Assembly (NCBI RefSeq): GCF_000013665.1
Contig: NC_007912.1
Location: forward strand, 3,961,501 to 4,025,500
DNA length: 64,000 nucleotides
Source: Saccharophagus degradans 2-40
GTDB lineage: Bacteria > Pseudomonadota > Gammaproteobacteria > Pseudomonadales > Cellvibrionaceae
Direction: 5' to 3'
Below, one piece after another: positions 1 to 9,869 of this stretch (position 1 is its first letter; the number at the start of each line of letters is the position of its first letter). The notes beneath the pieces are model-generated. The model had not been told where the DNA came from. It did no database searches and saw only the letters and a list, made by a program, of their open reading frames with translations. The translations under genes were made by a program, and so were the position numbers.

Positions 1-1371
1 TGCCACGCGGGTTAAGCCGCCTTTGGTAACGTAGGTATCTTTAGATTGCAAAATGAAGGGGCGCAAATCTAAGTGGCGCGGCTCTAGGTCGCCTTTGCCA
101 ACAATGGTTGGTGCAGTAGAAAGATTAAGCGTTGGCTGCGCAATATAGTTGCGCGGGTTAGCTTTTATAAGCTCGGCAAACATGGCCTGATCTTTTTTAG
201 TGGAGTGCGGCCCCACCAGCATACCGTAACCGCCAGATTCATTTGCGGGTTTAACCACTAGCTTGTCTAAGTTGGCCAATACATATTCGCGCTGCTTATC
301 GTCGTAGCACAAAAAGGTTTCTACGTTAGGTAGTATTGGGTCTTGGTCGAGGTAGTATTTGATAATGTCTGGCACGTAAGCATACACCACTTTGTCGTCT
401 GCCACACCGGCACCGGGTGCATTAGCTAAGGCCACATTGCCTTTGCGCCACGCGCGCATTAAACCGGCAACGCCGAGCACAGAAGTTTTATCAAACACTT
501 CGGGGTCGAGGAAGAGATCGTCGATACGGCGGTAAATCACATCTACTCGCTCTAGCCCAGAGATGGTTTTCATGTATACGATATCGTCGCTTTGCACCAC
601 CAAGTCGCTGCCTTCTACTAGCTCAACACCCATTTGTTGGGCCAAATAAGCATGCTCGAAGTAGGCGGAGTTAAAAATGCCGGGGGTAAGCACCACAATG
701 ACGGGCTTTTTAATTCGCCGTGGCGAAAGCGCAACCAGGGTATCGAATAGGCGTGCGGGGTAGTCATCCACACGGGCGATATCAATTTTTTCAAATAGCT
801 CTGGCAATACGCGCTTGGTAATAGCGCGGTTTTCTAGCATATACGACACGCCAGACGGTACGCGCAGGTTGTCTTCTAATACGTAGAATTCGCCATCGTC
901 GGCACGCACTAAATCGGTACCGCAAATATGTGCCCATACGCCGTGCGCTGGGTTCATGCCTTCGCATTCTTTGCGGTAGTTTTTAGATTGTTTGAGAATA
1001 AATTCGGGGATGATGCCGTCTTTGATAATTTTTTGGTCGTGGTAGAGGTCATCGATAAACAGGTTAAGCGCCTGTAAGCGCTGCTTTAAACCCGCTTCGG
1101 CTCGTTCCCACTGCTTAGATGAAATAACACGAGGAATAATATCGAATGGCCAGGCGCGATCGATGTTGCCACCTTCGGTATATACCGTAAACGACACGCC
1201 CATCTCTTTGATGGTACTTTCTGCCGATTGTTTGCGCGATGCGATATCTTCTTCGCTTAGTGACCGCATTAACGACACAAGCTTTTTAGCTTGCTTGCGC
1301 GCATTGCCATTAGAATTAATCAGCTCGTCATAAAATTTATCTGACGAGTAGGTACTCCAATCTATTGCCAT
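1..1371 (-). CDS. Circularly permuted type 2 ATP-grasp protein (partial, C-terminus off the window)
   Basis: The reading frame opens with ATG at 1371 and stays open for 457 codons to the window edge, so the C-terminus is missing. The translation begins MAIDWSTYSSDKFYDELINS and contains ICGTDLVR, VLEDNLRVPSGVSYM, IYRRIDDLFLDPEVF, NAPGAGVADDKVVYAYVPDI and VKPANESGGYGMLVGP. These blocks are characteristic of the circularly permuted ATP-grasp family (old names DUF404/DUF407). Family members are predicted ATP-dependent carboxylate-amine ligases, usually encoded with an alpha-E domain protein and a transglutaminase-like protease, perhaps for peptide modification; the substrate is not established. 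The partner genes would lie beyond base 1. No strong Shine-Dalgarno is visible. Family assignment is firm, function is inferred. Confidence 0.9.
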   Translation of the reverse strand, partial: MAIDWSTYSSDKFYDELINSNGNARKQAKKLVSLMRSLSEEDIASRKQSAESTIKEMGVSFTVYTEGGNIDRAWPFDIIPRVISSKQWERAEAGLKQRLQALNLFIDDLYHDQKIIKDGIIPEFILKQSKNYRKECEGMNPAHGVWAHICGTDLVRADDGEFYVLEDNLRVPSGVSYMLENRAITKRVLPELFEKIDIARVDDYPARLFDTLVALSPRRIKKPVIVVLTPGIFNSAYFEHAYLAQQMGVELVEGSDLVVQSDDIVYMKTISGLERVDVIYRRIDDLFLDPEVFDKTSVLGVAGLMRAWRKGNVALANAPGAGVADDKVVYAYVPDIIKYYLDQDPILPNVETFLCYDDKQREYVLANLDKLVVKPANESGGYGMLVGPHSTKKDQAMFAELIKANPRNYIAQPTLNLSTAPTIVGKGDLEPRHLDLRPFILQSKDTYVTKGGLTRVA

Positions 1372-1776
1372 TCCGTATACCCGCTAACTTATTGAAGAGG
1401 CTTTATACCAACTTAACAGGGAAATAACCTGTGTGGCATTGAATTATCTTTTATTGGGAACATCACGCACCAACGTTTGGAATGTGAACCTGTTAACCTG
1501 CAGGATTCACGCCTACTTCATTACATTGATAAGTAAATTGTTACCAGTTATTACCAATTCGGTACAAAAGCCTCACCGCACGCCGAATTGGCTGGTTTAG
1601 GCGGAACAATACAGGCAAGAATAGGCGCCAGCAAGCCAAACACGTTAACATTTAACAGTACGATACTGTTTGCACGATCATGGCACAGTCTACGCGAATG
1701 TAAAGGGGGGAAGGCCTGAAACCGCCTTAAAGCAGTGCACACAAGCAGACTTGTGCTCAGCTACGGAACACAATAA

Positions 1777-1809
1777 TGCCATGCCACACTAAAAGCGTGT
1801 GGTATGGCA
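1777..1809. terminator. 13-bp hairpin downstream of cheB
   Basis: Arms 1777-1789 (TGCCATGCCACAC) and 1797-1809 (GTGTGGTATGGCA) pair over 13 bp with one G-T pair and a 7-nt loop. A smaller hairpin AGGCG-CTG-CGCCT follows at 1833-1845. Both lie just past the cheB stop on the minus strand, where the che operon should end. There is no clear T-tract, so a classical Rho-independent terminator is not proven. The rest of 1372-1863 shows no convincing gene. Confidence 0.45.
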
Positions 1810-1863
1810 CATGGCGCTTTACTGAGTGAGTTAGGCGCTGCGCCTTTATACACTGCGACTCAC

Positions 1864-2910
1864 TTATTTCAACGCGTGCTTAATTATATTTGCAGCTACT
1901 TTGTTTAACGGAAGCACTTCTGCTGCCGCATCCAATTTCACTGCAGCGCCGGGCATCCCCCAAACAATAGAGGTGGCTTCATCCTGCGCAATTGTGTGAC
2001 TACCGGCATCACGCATCCGCTTCAGTGCTTCAGCTCCGTCGGCACCCATACCAGTTAAAATGACGCCCATGGCTTTGTTGCCCACCTGCTCGCATACTGA
2101 ATCGAACAATACCTCTACCGATGGCCTATGACGATTTACCATTTCGCCGGAATCCAACAAGCAAATATAGCCCTTAGCAGTTTTGCTTACTTTAAGGTGG
2201 GCATCGCCAGGGGCAATATACACACAGCCTTTTTCTATAGGCTGCTGGTGTTGCGCTTCGTATACTTTTACCGCACTAGCACCATCTAAGCGTTTTGCGA
2301 ACGATGTGCTAAATGCAGGTGGAATATGCTGGGTAACAACAATAGGCGGACTGTTTAAAGGCAGACTAGATACAACCGCTTTAATAGCTTCAGTGCCACC
2401 AGTAGACGCACCTATGGCACACAAAAAGCCTGTTTTAAGCGACTTGGACTGAGCCACAGCATCCAACCCTGTAGCTTTAGCTTTGCCTACCCCTTCCATA
2501 GCCGTTACATTTGCGCCCGCCGCACAGATAAGTTTGCGAATAATCTCGTCGCGGTACTGGCTTAAACCTAAATCGGAATGCTGCTTGGGCTTGCCGATAA
2601 AGTCCACGGCACCCAAGCTTAACGCTTCGAGTGTTTCTGGCGCCCCTACTTGAGTGAGAGTAGAAATCATTACCACTGGTAATGGGTGCAAACGCATTAG
2701 GTTTTTAAGAAAAGAAATACCGTTCATGCGCGGCATTTCTATATCCAGTGTTAGCACATGGGGGTTAAGTTGTTTGATCATTTCGCGCGCTTGATAAGGG
2801 TCTTCTGCCGCGCCACACACTTCTAGCCGCGGGTCGCTGGTAATCATTTCGCGCAGTAATGAACGGATGAGAGCGGAGTCGTCAATTATTAGTACTTTTA
2901 TAGGTTTCAT
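1864..2910 (-). CDS. cheB: CheB: chemoreceptor glutamate methylesterase/deamidase
   Basis: 348 residues, the usual CheB length. The N-terminal receiver domain (about 1-120) begins VLIIDDSALIR, has the phospho-acceptor Asp56 in LTLDIEMPRMNG, and a Lys in GKPK. The C-terminal methylesterase (about 155-348) shows the catalytic Ser in GASTGGTEAI, the His in VTQHIPPAF and the Asp in GMGADGAEALK. CheB removes receptor methyl groups when phosphorylated by CheA, opposing CheR. It is the last gene of the minus-strand che cluster, starting 11 bp after cheD, which points to co-transcription. All catalytic residues are present. Confidence 0.96.
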   Translation of the reverse strand: MKPIKVLIIDDSALIRSLLREMITSDPRLEVCGAAEDPYQAREMIKQLNPHVLTLDIEMPRMNGISFLKNLMRLHPLPVVMISTLTQVGAPETLEALSLGAVDFIGKPKQHSDLGLSQYRDEIIRKLICAAGANVTAMEGVGKAKATGLDAVAQSKSLKTGFLCAIGASTGGTEAIKAVVSSLPLNSPPIVVTQHIPPAFSTSFAKRLDGASAVKVYEAQHQQPIEKGCVYIAPGDAHLKVSKTAKGYICLLDSGEMVNRHRPSVEVLFDSVCEQVGNKAMGVILTGMGADGAEALKRMRDAGSHTIAQDEATSIVWGMPGAAVKLDAAAEVLPLNKVAANIIKHALK

Positions 2911-2921
2911 CTTGGCTCCTG

Positions 2922-3578
2922 CTAAAACAGTTCTACATCGCCCGCACTGGGCTTAGTGGCCAAAGAATCCAAGTAAGCTTTTTCTTGTTTAACCAAGTTA
3001 GTATCTGATGCAATACCCATTTTTTTCATTTTGGCTTGCCCTGTTGCGGCAAAATAAAGAATTTTTCTTGGGTAGTTACCGCCTAAATCTTTTGCAATAA
3101 CAGGCAGTTCATCATTAGCTAAAAAGCTTTCTACAAATTCTATATTGCGCTGGCCTATATCCATGCGCACCATATTTGCCAGCACCCGCCCGCCGCCGAA
3201 TAATTTGATCTCCAGCCTATTGCGCATACCGCCGCATTTAATAATGCTATTTATTAAGTGCTCCATCGCCCAGTTGCCGTAACACAGCTCGGGGTTACTC
3301 AAGCTATTGCGAGTGATTTCATGCCCTGCGGCTTGTTCGGGTAACATAAAATGGTTCATACCTCCTACACCGGCAACTGGGTCGCGGATACACGCAGCGA
3401 TACACGACCCCAGCACAGTCACTAACATTTCGTCGTTTTTAGTTACATAGCATTCGCCAGGCTGTAATTTTACGGCCACCTTAGCGAAACGAGCATCCCA
3501 GTAGCGGTATACATTGGTAAACCCTGGTAGCGCAGGCTTTAAACGAGCATCTGCTTTACTTGTTAATCCCTTTAACAT
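2922..3578 (-). CDS. cheD: CheD: chemoreceptor glutamine deamidase
   Basis: 218 residues. The core motif GSCIAACIRDPVAGVGGMNH carries the catalytic Cys and His of the CheD family, and FGGG follows in LFGGGRVLANM. CheD deamidates specific receptor glutamines to glutamate so that they become methylation sites; in some bacteria it also acts with CheC, which is not seen here. The gene starts 2 bp after the cheR stop, so the two are probably translationally coupled. About 40 N-terminal residues precede the conserved core, longer than in compact homologues. Confidence 0.95.
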   Translation of the reverse strand: MLKGLTSKADARLKPALPGFTNVYRYWDARFAKVAVKLQPGECYVTKNDEMLVTVLGSCIAACIRDPVAGVGGMNHFMLPEQAAGHEITRNSLSNPELCYGNWAMEHLINSIIKCGGMRNRLEIKLFGGGRVLANMVRMDIGQRNIEFVESFLANDELPVIAKDLGGNYPRKILYFAATGQAKMKKMGIASDTNLVKQEKAYLDSLATKPSAGDVELF

Positions 3579-3580
3579 TT

Positions 3581-4438
3581 TCAGTACGCTTTTTGATAAA
3601 TAGTACGGCCCATACTGTTAAATCTATCGGTAACCTTATAGAGGTTTTCCGAATGGCCAATAAACAGGTGGCCATTATCAACGAGCATATCCGCGTAACG
3701 GTTGAAGAGTTTTTTCTGGGTTGGCAAATCGAAATAAATCACCACGTTCCGACAGAATATAATGTCGAAAGAACCGCGCATTGGCCATTCGTGTAATAAG
3801 TTGAGCTGACGAAATCGAATTAATTCGCGCACGCTGTCTTTTATTTGAACGTTATTGGAAGTTTTATCCCTTTTAAAAAACTGCCGGTATTTATCCGGTA
3901 CGCCCTCGGCTCTATCAATGGGGTAAACCGCGCCCGCGCCTTTGGCAACCACATTGGAGTCAAGATCGGTGGCTAGAATTTTCACATCCCAACCCTTTAG
4001 GGCCGAGAAGCTTTTAAAAACCATGGCTATTGAATATGGCTCTTCGCCTGTAGAGCAACCTGCAGACCAAATTCTAATTTTACGACTCGCTGCATTAGCC
4101 CGCATTAAATTTGGAATAACAGTACGTGCCAAATATTCAAAGTGGTGTATTTCGCGAAAAAAAGCCGTAAGGTTTGTAGTAATTGAATTGATAAACTCCG
4201 TTTTTTCGGCCGCGGGCGATGCTTCCAACAAGTTACAATACTGATTAAAATCAGATAACCCAAGCGCGCGTAACCGGCGCGACAAACGACCATAGATCAT
4301 ATTGCGCTTATGATCGGAAAGACTAATGCCTGTCCACTCCATTGCAATACGTTTTATTATTTCGAAATTGGCAATAGACATAGGAAACTCACGCGCTTCG
4401 TGATCCCCAACTACTGCTGTTCGACTTGGGTTAACCAT
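3581..4438 (-). CDS. cheR: CheR: chemoreceptor glutamate methyltransferase
   Basis: The N-terminal helical domain shows GISLSDHKRNMIYGRLSRRL. The SAM-binding domain shows RIWSAGCSTGEEPYSIAM, ILATDLDSNVV and FDIIFCRNVVIYFD, all diagnostic of CheR. It methylates receptor glutamates using S-adenosylmethionine. The open frame extends to 4495, but the extra 19 residues look non-coding. Starts at 4438 (MVNPSR) or 4381 (MSIANFE) are both plausible, and none has a clear ribosome binding site, so the start is uncertain. The neighbouring receptor ends in a CheR-docking type pentapeptide. Confidence 0.94.
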   Translation of the reverse strand: MVNPSRTAVVGDHEAREFPMSIANFEIIKRIAMEWTGISLSDHKRNMIYGRLSRRLRALGLSDFNQYCNLLEASPAAEKTEFINSITTNLTAFFREIHHFEYLARTVIPNLMRANAASRKIRIWSAGCSTGEEPYSIAMVFKSFSALKGWDVKILATDLDSNVVAKGAGAVYPIDRAEGVPDKYRQFFKRDKTSNNVQIKDSVRELIRFRQLNLLHEWPMRGSFDIIFCRNVVIYFDLPTQKKLFNRYADMLVDNGHLFIGHSENLYKVTDRFNSMGRTIYQKAY

Positions 4439-4511
4439 GCTATAAAACCGAGTATTTATACAAACAAAGAGGCGATGAGTTGCATCGCCACACACATTTA
4501 AGCGTTAAACG

Positions 4512-6815
4512 TTAAAAGTCTTCCCAGTCGTCATCTGAAACGCTGGGTGCGCTAGAGGCGCGAGTAGAAACGCTCTTTTTCGCTGGGCGAGCACTAGCAC
4601 TAACGACCATGTGTTGTTGATTTTGCGATATAGTGAAAAACGACACCTCTTCCATTAGCCGCGCTGCTTGCTCTGCCATGGCCTCACCTGCGGCCGATGC
4701 TTCCTCTACGAGTGCTGCGTTCTGTTGCGTCATTTCATCCATTTGCGAAATTGCAGTGTTTACTTGCTCAATACCCGAGGTTTGCTCGGTTGCGCCATTG
4801 CTTATTTCCTGCATCATATTACTTACGGTTTCTACCGACGACACCAGCTCTTCTAGGGTTTCACCAGAGCGATTGACCAGCACTGTGCCATCCTCCACCT
4901 TAGAAACACTATCGCGAATAAGCTCTTTAATTTCTTTCGCCGCAGCGGCTGAGCGCTGAGCAAGGTTTCGTACTTCACCTGCCACTACCGCAAAACCTCG
5001 CCCTTGTTCACCTGCGCGCGCGGCTTCTACTGCGGCGTTAAGGGCGAGCAAGTTAGTTTGGAAGGCGATTTCGTCGATTACGCCGATAATGTCGTTAATT
5101 TTTTTACTGGATTCGCTTATTGCACCCATTGCCTCAACAGCTTTAGAGACTACCTGACCACCTTCACCTGCTTTTTTCTGAGCAGACATAGCTAGGGTAT
5201 TAGCCTGTTGTGCGTTTTCGGCGCTTTGCCTTACGGTAGAGGTCATTTCTTCCATACTAGAGGCGGTTTCTTCTAGTGAAGAAGCTTGCTCTTCTGTGCG
5301 CTGACTTAAATCGGCGTTGCCCTGTGCAATTTCATTAGCCGCTGTGCTTATTGCATTTGAGGCAGTTCGAATTTTGCCAATAATATCGGTAAGTTTTTCG
5401 ATGGTACCGTTGGCGTTTTCTTTTAATTCGCCAAAAGATCCGTCGTAATTGCGGGTAATACGCTCTGTTAACACGCCACGCGCCATAGAGCCAAGCACAC
5501 GCGAAATATCATTCAGCGCCACTTCAACTGTAGTGACCAAATCATTCAGGCCTTTCGCTAACCCTAAGAAGAAACCGTTCTTGCCATCCAGTGAAATTTG
5601 TTTAGTAAAATCACCCTGAGACGCGGCCGCCACCATTTCGTCTATTTCTTTCTCTATTGCCACTTCAGCGGTGCGATCGGCCCATTCCACAACAGCGCCA
5701 ATTTTCTTTCCATCTACAAAAATGGGGTTTGCAATAACAGTGAATGATCTACCGCCCACCTTTGCACCGCCGTTATACGTGCTGGTGAGGTTATTCAATA
5801 GATTGCGTTGATGCGCAGGGTTTTTATGGAATACATCCATATTGGTTCCCACCAATGTGCGGCTATCAAAATTGGGGAGGTCGCGTTTAATATCCGATTC
5901 TGCATTTTTGAACATGCCGTTTACAGATTCGTTCATATATAAAATATTGCCTTCAGGGTCGGCAATCATGACATTTGCGGTGACGCTATCTAGCGCGTAG
6001 CGTACACGTGCATTCTCTGCCGCTATCGCCGCCAATTCGTTTTGTTTTTTCACTTCTTCGGTTTTATCAAGCCACTCTACAAGTGTGCCTAACCGCTCAC
6101 CATTGCTATTAAACCAGGGCGTGGCAATCAAGCCGAACACCATATCGCCTATGTTTAATGTTGTTTTGTAGGGTGTTTTAAGTTCTCTTAGCAGATTGCG
6201 TTGATGCTCTGGGCTTTTATGAAAAGTATCAACGTTGGTGCCAATTAAATCTTTTACTTTGAAGCTAGGCAGGTGTTGCTGCAATTCCTTTTCGCGCTCT
6301 TGTAGCATTTCTACTACTGTATCGTTCATATAAACAATATTCAGTTCATTATCGGCAAGCATCACATTTGCCTGACACAATTTAAGTGCGCTAGCCTGAT
6401 TGGACTCTCGGCGAACTTCAGTAATATCCGTCGCGAATTTTATTACGCGATATACTGAGCCATCCTCGTCGAGGAGAGGGCTATAAGTCGCATGTAGCAA
6501 AACAGATTCACCATTGCTTGTAACCCGCTCTATTTCGCCCGACAGACTTTCGCCACGGCGTAAATTACTCCAAAAATTCTTGTAATCGTTGCTATTTCTA
6601 TATTCATCTGTAACGAATATTGAATGGTGCTTACCTTGAATTTCATTTAAGCTGTAGCCCATCGCATTTAAAAACAGATCGTTTGCGGTTTCTACAACAC
6701 CTTCTGGCGTAAATTCAATTACGGCCAAAGCACTTCTTGCCGCATTTACTTTATCTTCTAACTCTTTTTCCTGCCGGCTGTGACCACCGCCAAACAACTC
6801 AAACAATTTTTTCAT
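4512..6815 (-). CDS. Soluble PAS-domain chemoreceptor, Aer2-like
   Basis: 767 residues with no transmembrane segment, so a cytoplasmic receptor is predicted. In order: an Aer-type PAS (about 25-135); two related PAS domains (about 140-255 and 265-385) with the pattern GTNxDxFHKxPxHQ; HAMP-like repeats (about 385-480); and a methyl-accepting signalling hairpin (about 490-740) with its tip at [20 protein letters not shown]. His199 and His330 in FHK precede Trp248 and Trp378 in VEW by 49 and 48 residues. This matches, from memory, the haem-ligand His and the Trp of Aer2 haem-PAS domains, so oxygen or redox sensing is inferred. The protein ends in DWEDF, matching the xWxxF pentapeptide that tethers CheR. 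It sits between cheW and cheR in the operon. Confidence 0.93.
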   Translation of the reverse strand: MKKLFELFGGGHSRQEKELEDKVNAARSALAVIEFTPEGVVETANDLFLNAMGYSLNEIQGKHHSIFVTDEYRNSNDYKNFWSNLRRGESLSGEIERVTSNGESVLLHATYSPLLDEDGSVYRVIKFATDITEVRRESNQASALKLCQANVMLADNELNIVYMNDTVVEMLQEREKELQQHLPSFKVKDLIGTNVDTFHKSPEHQRNLLRELKTPYKTTLNIGDMVFGLIATPWFNSNGERLGTLVEWLDKTEEVKKQNELAAIAAENARVRYALDSVTANVMIADPEGNILYMNESVNGMFKNAESDIKRDLPNFDSRTLVGTNMDVFHKNPAHQRNLLNNLTSTYNGGAKVGGRSFTVIANPIFVDGKKIGAVVEWADRTAEVAIEKEIDEMVAAASQGDFTKQISLDGKNGFFLGLAKGLNDLVTTVEVALNDISRVLGSMARGVLTERITRNYDGSFGELKENANGTIEKLTDIIGKIRTASNAISTAANEIAQGNADLSQRTEEQASSLEETASSMEEMTSTVRQSAENAQQANTLAMSAQKKAGEGGQVVSKAVEAMGAISESSKKINDIIGVIDEIAFQTNLLALNAAVEAARAGEQGRGFAVVAGEVRNLAQRSAAAAKEIKELIRDSVSKVEDGTVLVNRSGETLEELVSSVETVSNMMQEISNGATEQTSGIEQVNTAISQMDEMTQQNAALVEEASAAGEAMAEQAARLMEEVSFFTISQNQQHMVVSASARPAKKSVSTRASSAPSVSDDDWEDF

Positions 6816-6859
6816 ATCTTTTACCCGTCCCTATTTCACAAATTCTGTTAATACGTTGA

Positions 6860-7423
6860 TTAAACTTGCACCTGGTCTTTCAGGGTAGAAAGATCTGGCA
6901 TACCGTCGAGTTTTAGCAAGCGATCCATATCGAGTAGAATCACCATTTTGTTGTCTATATTTGCTAGCCCTCGAATAAACTCAGTAGCAACAGAATCACC
7001 TAGGTCGGGGGCGGGCTTCATATCGCGAGGGTTAAGGGTATATACATCGCTAACTGCATCCACAACTATGCCAACCGTACGGCTGCCTTGTGCAGTTTTT
7101 ACTTTTAAAACAATTACTACTGTAATCGGCGAGTAATCCACAACCTCCAGACTAAAACACGTACGCAAATCGATAACAGGCACGATGGTGCCACGCAAAT
7201 TAATTACCCCTTTTATATGATCGGGCGCGTTAGGCAGTGGCGTGGCCGACTCCCAACCGCGAATTTCTTGAACGCAAAGAATATCCACGCCGTATTCTTC
7301 CTCTGCCACAATAAAGGTTAAGTATTGATCGGTTACGCTAGAATCCAAACCGCCATCCATAGCGGTATTATTAGTTCCCGTAGATGACCGATCAAGATTG
7401 TCAGTTTTTTCCATCGGTTCCAT
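6860..7423 (-). CDS. cheW: CheW: receptor-kinase coupling protein
   Basis: 187 residues. A poorly conserved leader of about 30 residues precedes a CheW domain with YLTFIVAEEEYGVDILCVQE, PNAPDHIKGVINLRGTIVPV and DLRTCF, then GIVVDAVSDVYTL. CheW links chemoreceptors to the CheW-like domain of CheA. It lies 16 bp after the cheA stop, in the same transcription direction, and is followed by the PAS receptor. Assignment is secure. Confidence 0.95.
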   Translation of the reverse strand: MEPMEKTDNLDRSSTGTNNTAMDGGLDSSVTDQYLTFIVAEEEYGVDILCVQEIRGWESATPLPNAPDHIKGVINLRGTIVPVIDLRTCFSLEVVDYSPITVVIVLKVKTAQGSRTVGIVVDAVSDVYTLNPRDMKPAPDLGDSVATEFIRGLANIDNKMVILLDMDRLLKLDGMPDLSTLKDQVQV

Positions 7424-7439
7424 TACTTACCACCTCGTA

Positions 7440-9860
7440 TTAATTTAGCGTTTTTGTACTGCGCATAACCTGATAGCCATCGACACGCGTACTGGTATTT
7501 TGCGCAACCACTAGCTTTTGAGAAAACAGGTCGACAATACTTTGCACATCTAAAATAAGCGCCACCGTACCGTCACCCAATATTGTTGCGCCAGAAACAC
7601 CTTCAACCTGTTTGTAATTTTGCTCTAAGCTTTTTATTACCACCTGTTGCTGGCCTAATAACTCGTCAACAATTACCCCAACCTTCTGACCATCGAATTC
7701 CACCACTACCATCAGTGCGCCTTCAATCGAATCGGTATCAGAAGGAATAGAAAAGGTTTTACTTAACTCGATAATGGGAACATATTCATCGCGCAAGCGA
7801 AAAACCTGTTGCCCGCCAGCTAGCTGGTTTACGTATTCGCTGCGACACTGCATAGATTCCACAATAGAAATAAGCGGGAAAATATAAATATTGCCGCCAA
7901 CGCGAATTAACTGACCATCGAGAATAGCAAGGGTAAGTGGCAAACGAATTGTGATAGTAGAACCTTCACCTAGCTTAGACGCTATATCGACAGCGCCATT
8001 TAAAGCTTGAATATTACGCTTAACCACATCCATACCTACACCGCGACCAGATACATCCGTAACCGCTGCGGCAGTAGAAAAGCCTGGCTGAAATATAAGA
8101 TCGTAAACTTGCTCGTCAGTCATCATTGCTGCATCACTAGCACTTATTATTTTTTTGTCTATCGCTTTTTGCAAAACCTTATCGCGATTCAAACCAGCGC
8201 CGTCGTCTTTTATTTCAATAACGATATTGCCGCCTTTATGGTAGGCATCAAGCGTAATGGTGCCCACTTCTGGTTTGCCTGCGGCTAGCCGCGCTGCGGG
8301 CAGTTCTATACCGTGATCCACAGCATTGCGCACTAGGTGAACCAGTGGGTCACCAATTTTTTCCATAACTGTTTTGTCTAGCTCTGTATTTTCGCCGTGT
8401 ATTACCAGCTCGACTTGCTTCTCTAAACGCTGGCTTAAATCACGCACCAAACGTGGAAAGCGATTAAAAGAAAAGCTAATAGGCAGCATGCGTATACGCA
8501 TTACGCCTTCTTGTAATTCTCGGGTGTTTTGCTCTAGTTGGTTTAAGCCCTCAACAAGCCGGGGCACTTTAGCAACATCTACATCTTCACTTAATTGCCC
8601 CAACATAGACTGCGTAATAACAAGCTCGCCCACCATATTGATAAGGTTGTCGATTTTATCTATTCCAACACGAATAAATGTCGCATCCGTACTTGCTTTG
8701 TTGGCAGGCTTGGCTTTGCTCGCTTTAACTGGTTCCTTTTGTTCAACTACCGAAACCGGCGCTAAAATAGGTGTTAATTTCGCCTCATTAGAATTAACCG
8801 CCTCGGCTTCTGTTTGCCCATCTTCTCGTGGTGCAGCAACAAGGGCCGATATCGTTAACTGGCTTTCATCGGCCACCCATTCGAAAGCGGTTTCTATTTC
8901 GGTTACTTCGGTGTTAGCTTCTAGCTTAATATCCCAACCTAAATAACAACTTTCTGGCTCAAAATCGGCAAAATCTGGCAGCCCTTTAGTGTCGGCTTTA
9001 CTATGATATGTACTGCTTAAATTCTTTAGCTCTGCGAGAATACGCAACGGGTCGTTACCTGTACGCATAACATCGATACTGGGTACGAAATGTATTTTCC
9101 AGCAATGGTTATTTTCATGTTGATCAATGGCCAAAGGTTGGCAATCACCCGATCGTGTAATCGAAATATCTGCCAAATCGGTCACCCATTCAAATACTTC
9201 CTCTAGCGCATTTTTTTCTATCGATGCGGGCACGCTGGCACGCCAAGATAGGTAACATTGCTCTGGGTCGAAACCGCCCCACTCAGGTAGCGCGTCGCTA
9301 TTAGCAACTAACTGCAGCGCACCTGTGTTACGCAATTCCCGCAAAATACGCGCAGGGTCATTACCGGTTTGCATAATTTCAAGGCTAGGTTGAAATGTTA
9401 TTAGCCACGGGGCATCGGCATCGCTATTTACAGTGGGTGCAGCCTCAGTTTTTTGTGCGGGCGCAGGCCCTTCGTTAGCGAGAATAGCTTCAAACTGACG
9501 TTGCAACGTAGCCGCCTGCTCTGTTTTTTCTAATTCGCCACTTTGCGCAAGGGCTAACATTTCGCGCAAACAGTCCACCGATTCCAATAAAAGATTAACG
9601 TGCGTCAGCACTAAACTGCGCTGGCCAGAACGCACTTGATCTAACAGTGTTTCTAATACGTGCGTGAAATCGCAAATGGCGTTAAAGCTAAATGTGGCAC
9701 TACCGCCCTTTATCGAGTGCGCGCAGCGAAAAATGGCGTTAATGGTTTCGTCATCAACATCAGTGGGATCTAGCTCCATAAGCGCAGACTCCATAATATC
9801 CAAGCCTTCTACGCTTTCTTCGAAAAAGACTTGATGAAACTGCGACAAATCTATGCTCAT
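7440..9860 (-). CDS. cheA: CheA: chemotaxis histidine kinase with tandem P2-like repeats
   Basis: 806 residues, longer than enteric CheA (about 650). The N-terminal Hpt domain carries phospho-acceptor His48 in FRCAHSIKGGS. Two homologous 83-84 residue units follow, at about 152-234 and 254-337, each containing TGNDPxRILxELxN and CYLxW; they occupy the place of the regulator-binding P2 region. After a Glu/Pro/Ala-rich linker come the dimerisation helices (IDKIDNLINMVGELVITQS), the ATPase domain (PLVHLVRNAVDHGIE, GRGVGMDVVK) and a C-terminal CheW-like domain. The kinase autophosphorylates and passes phosphate to the CheY-like protein and CheB encoded beside it. It begins just after the receiver gene. 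Confidence 0.96.
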   Translation of the reverse strand: MSIDLSQFHQVFFEESVEGLDIMESALMELDPTDVDDETINAIFRCAHSIKGGSATFSFNAICDFTHVLETLLDQVRSGQRSLVLTHVNLLLESVDCLREMLALAQSGELEKTEQAATLQRQFEAILANEGPAPAQKTEAAPTVNSDADAPWLITFQPSLEIMQTGNDPARILRELRNTGALQLVANSDALPEWGGFDPEQCYLSWRASVPASIEKNALEEVFEWVTDLADISITRSGDCQPLAIDQHENNHCWKIHFVPSIDVMRTGNDPLRILAELKNLSSTYHSKADTKGLPDFADFEPESCYLGWDIKLEANTEVTEIETAFEWVADESQLTISALVAAPREDGQTEAEAVNSNEAKLTPILAPVSVVEQKEPVKASKAKPANKASTDATFIRVGIDKIDNLINMVGELVITQSMLGQLSEDVDVAKVPRLVEGLNQLEQNTRELQEGVMRIRMLPISFSFNRFPRLVRDLSQRLEKQVELVIHGENTELDKTVMEKIGDPLVHLVRNAVDHGIELPAARLAAGKPEVGTITLDAYHKGGNIVIEIKDDGAGLNRDKVLQKAIDKKIISASDAAMMTDEQVYDLIFQPGFSTAAAVTDVSGRGVGMDVVKRNIQALNGAVDIASKLGEGSTITIRLPLTLAILDGQLIRVGGNIYIFPLISIVESMQCRSEYVNQLAGGQQVFRLRDEYVPIIELSKTFSIPSDTDSIEGALMVVVEFDGQKVGVIVDELLGQQQVVIKSLEQNYKQVEGVSGATILGDGTVALILDVQSIVDLFSQKLVVAQNTSTRVDGYQVMRSTKTLN

Positions 9861-9869
9861 GACATTTAC

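Noticed and set aside
1551-1742. 63-codon open frame on the minus strand
   Set aside because: Atypical composition, no ribosome binding site, no recognisable motif, in a gap full of hairpins.
8374-8946. 190-codon open frame antisense to cheA
   Set aside because: Complement of the CheA linker and dimerisation region; no independent features.
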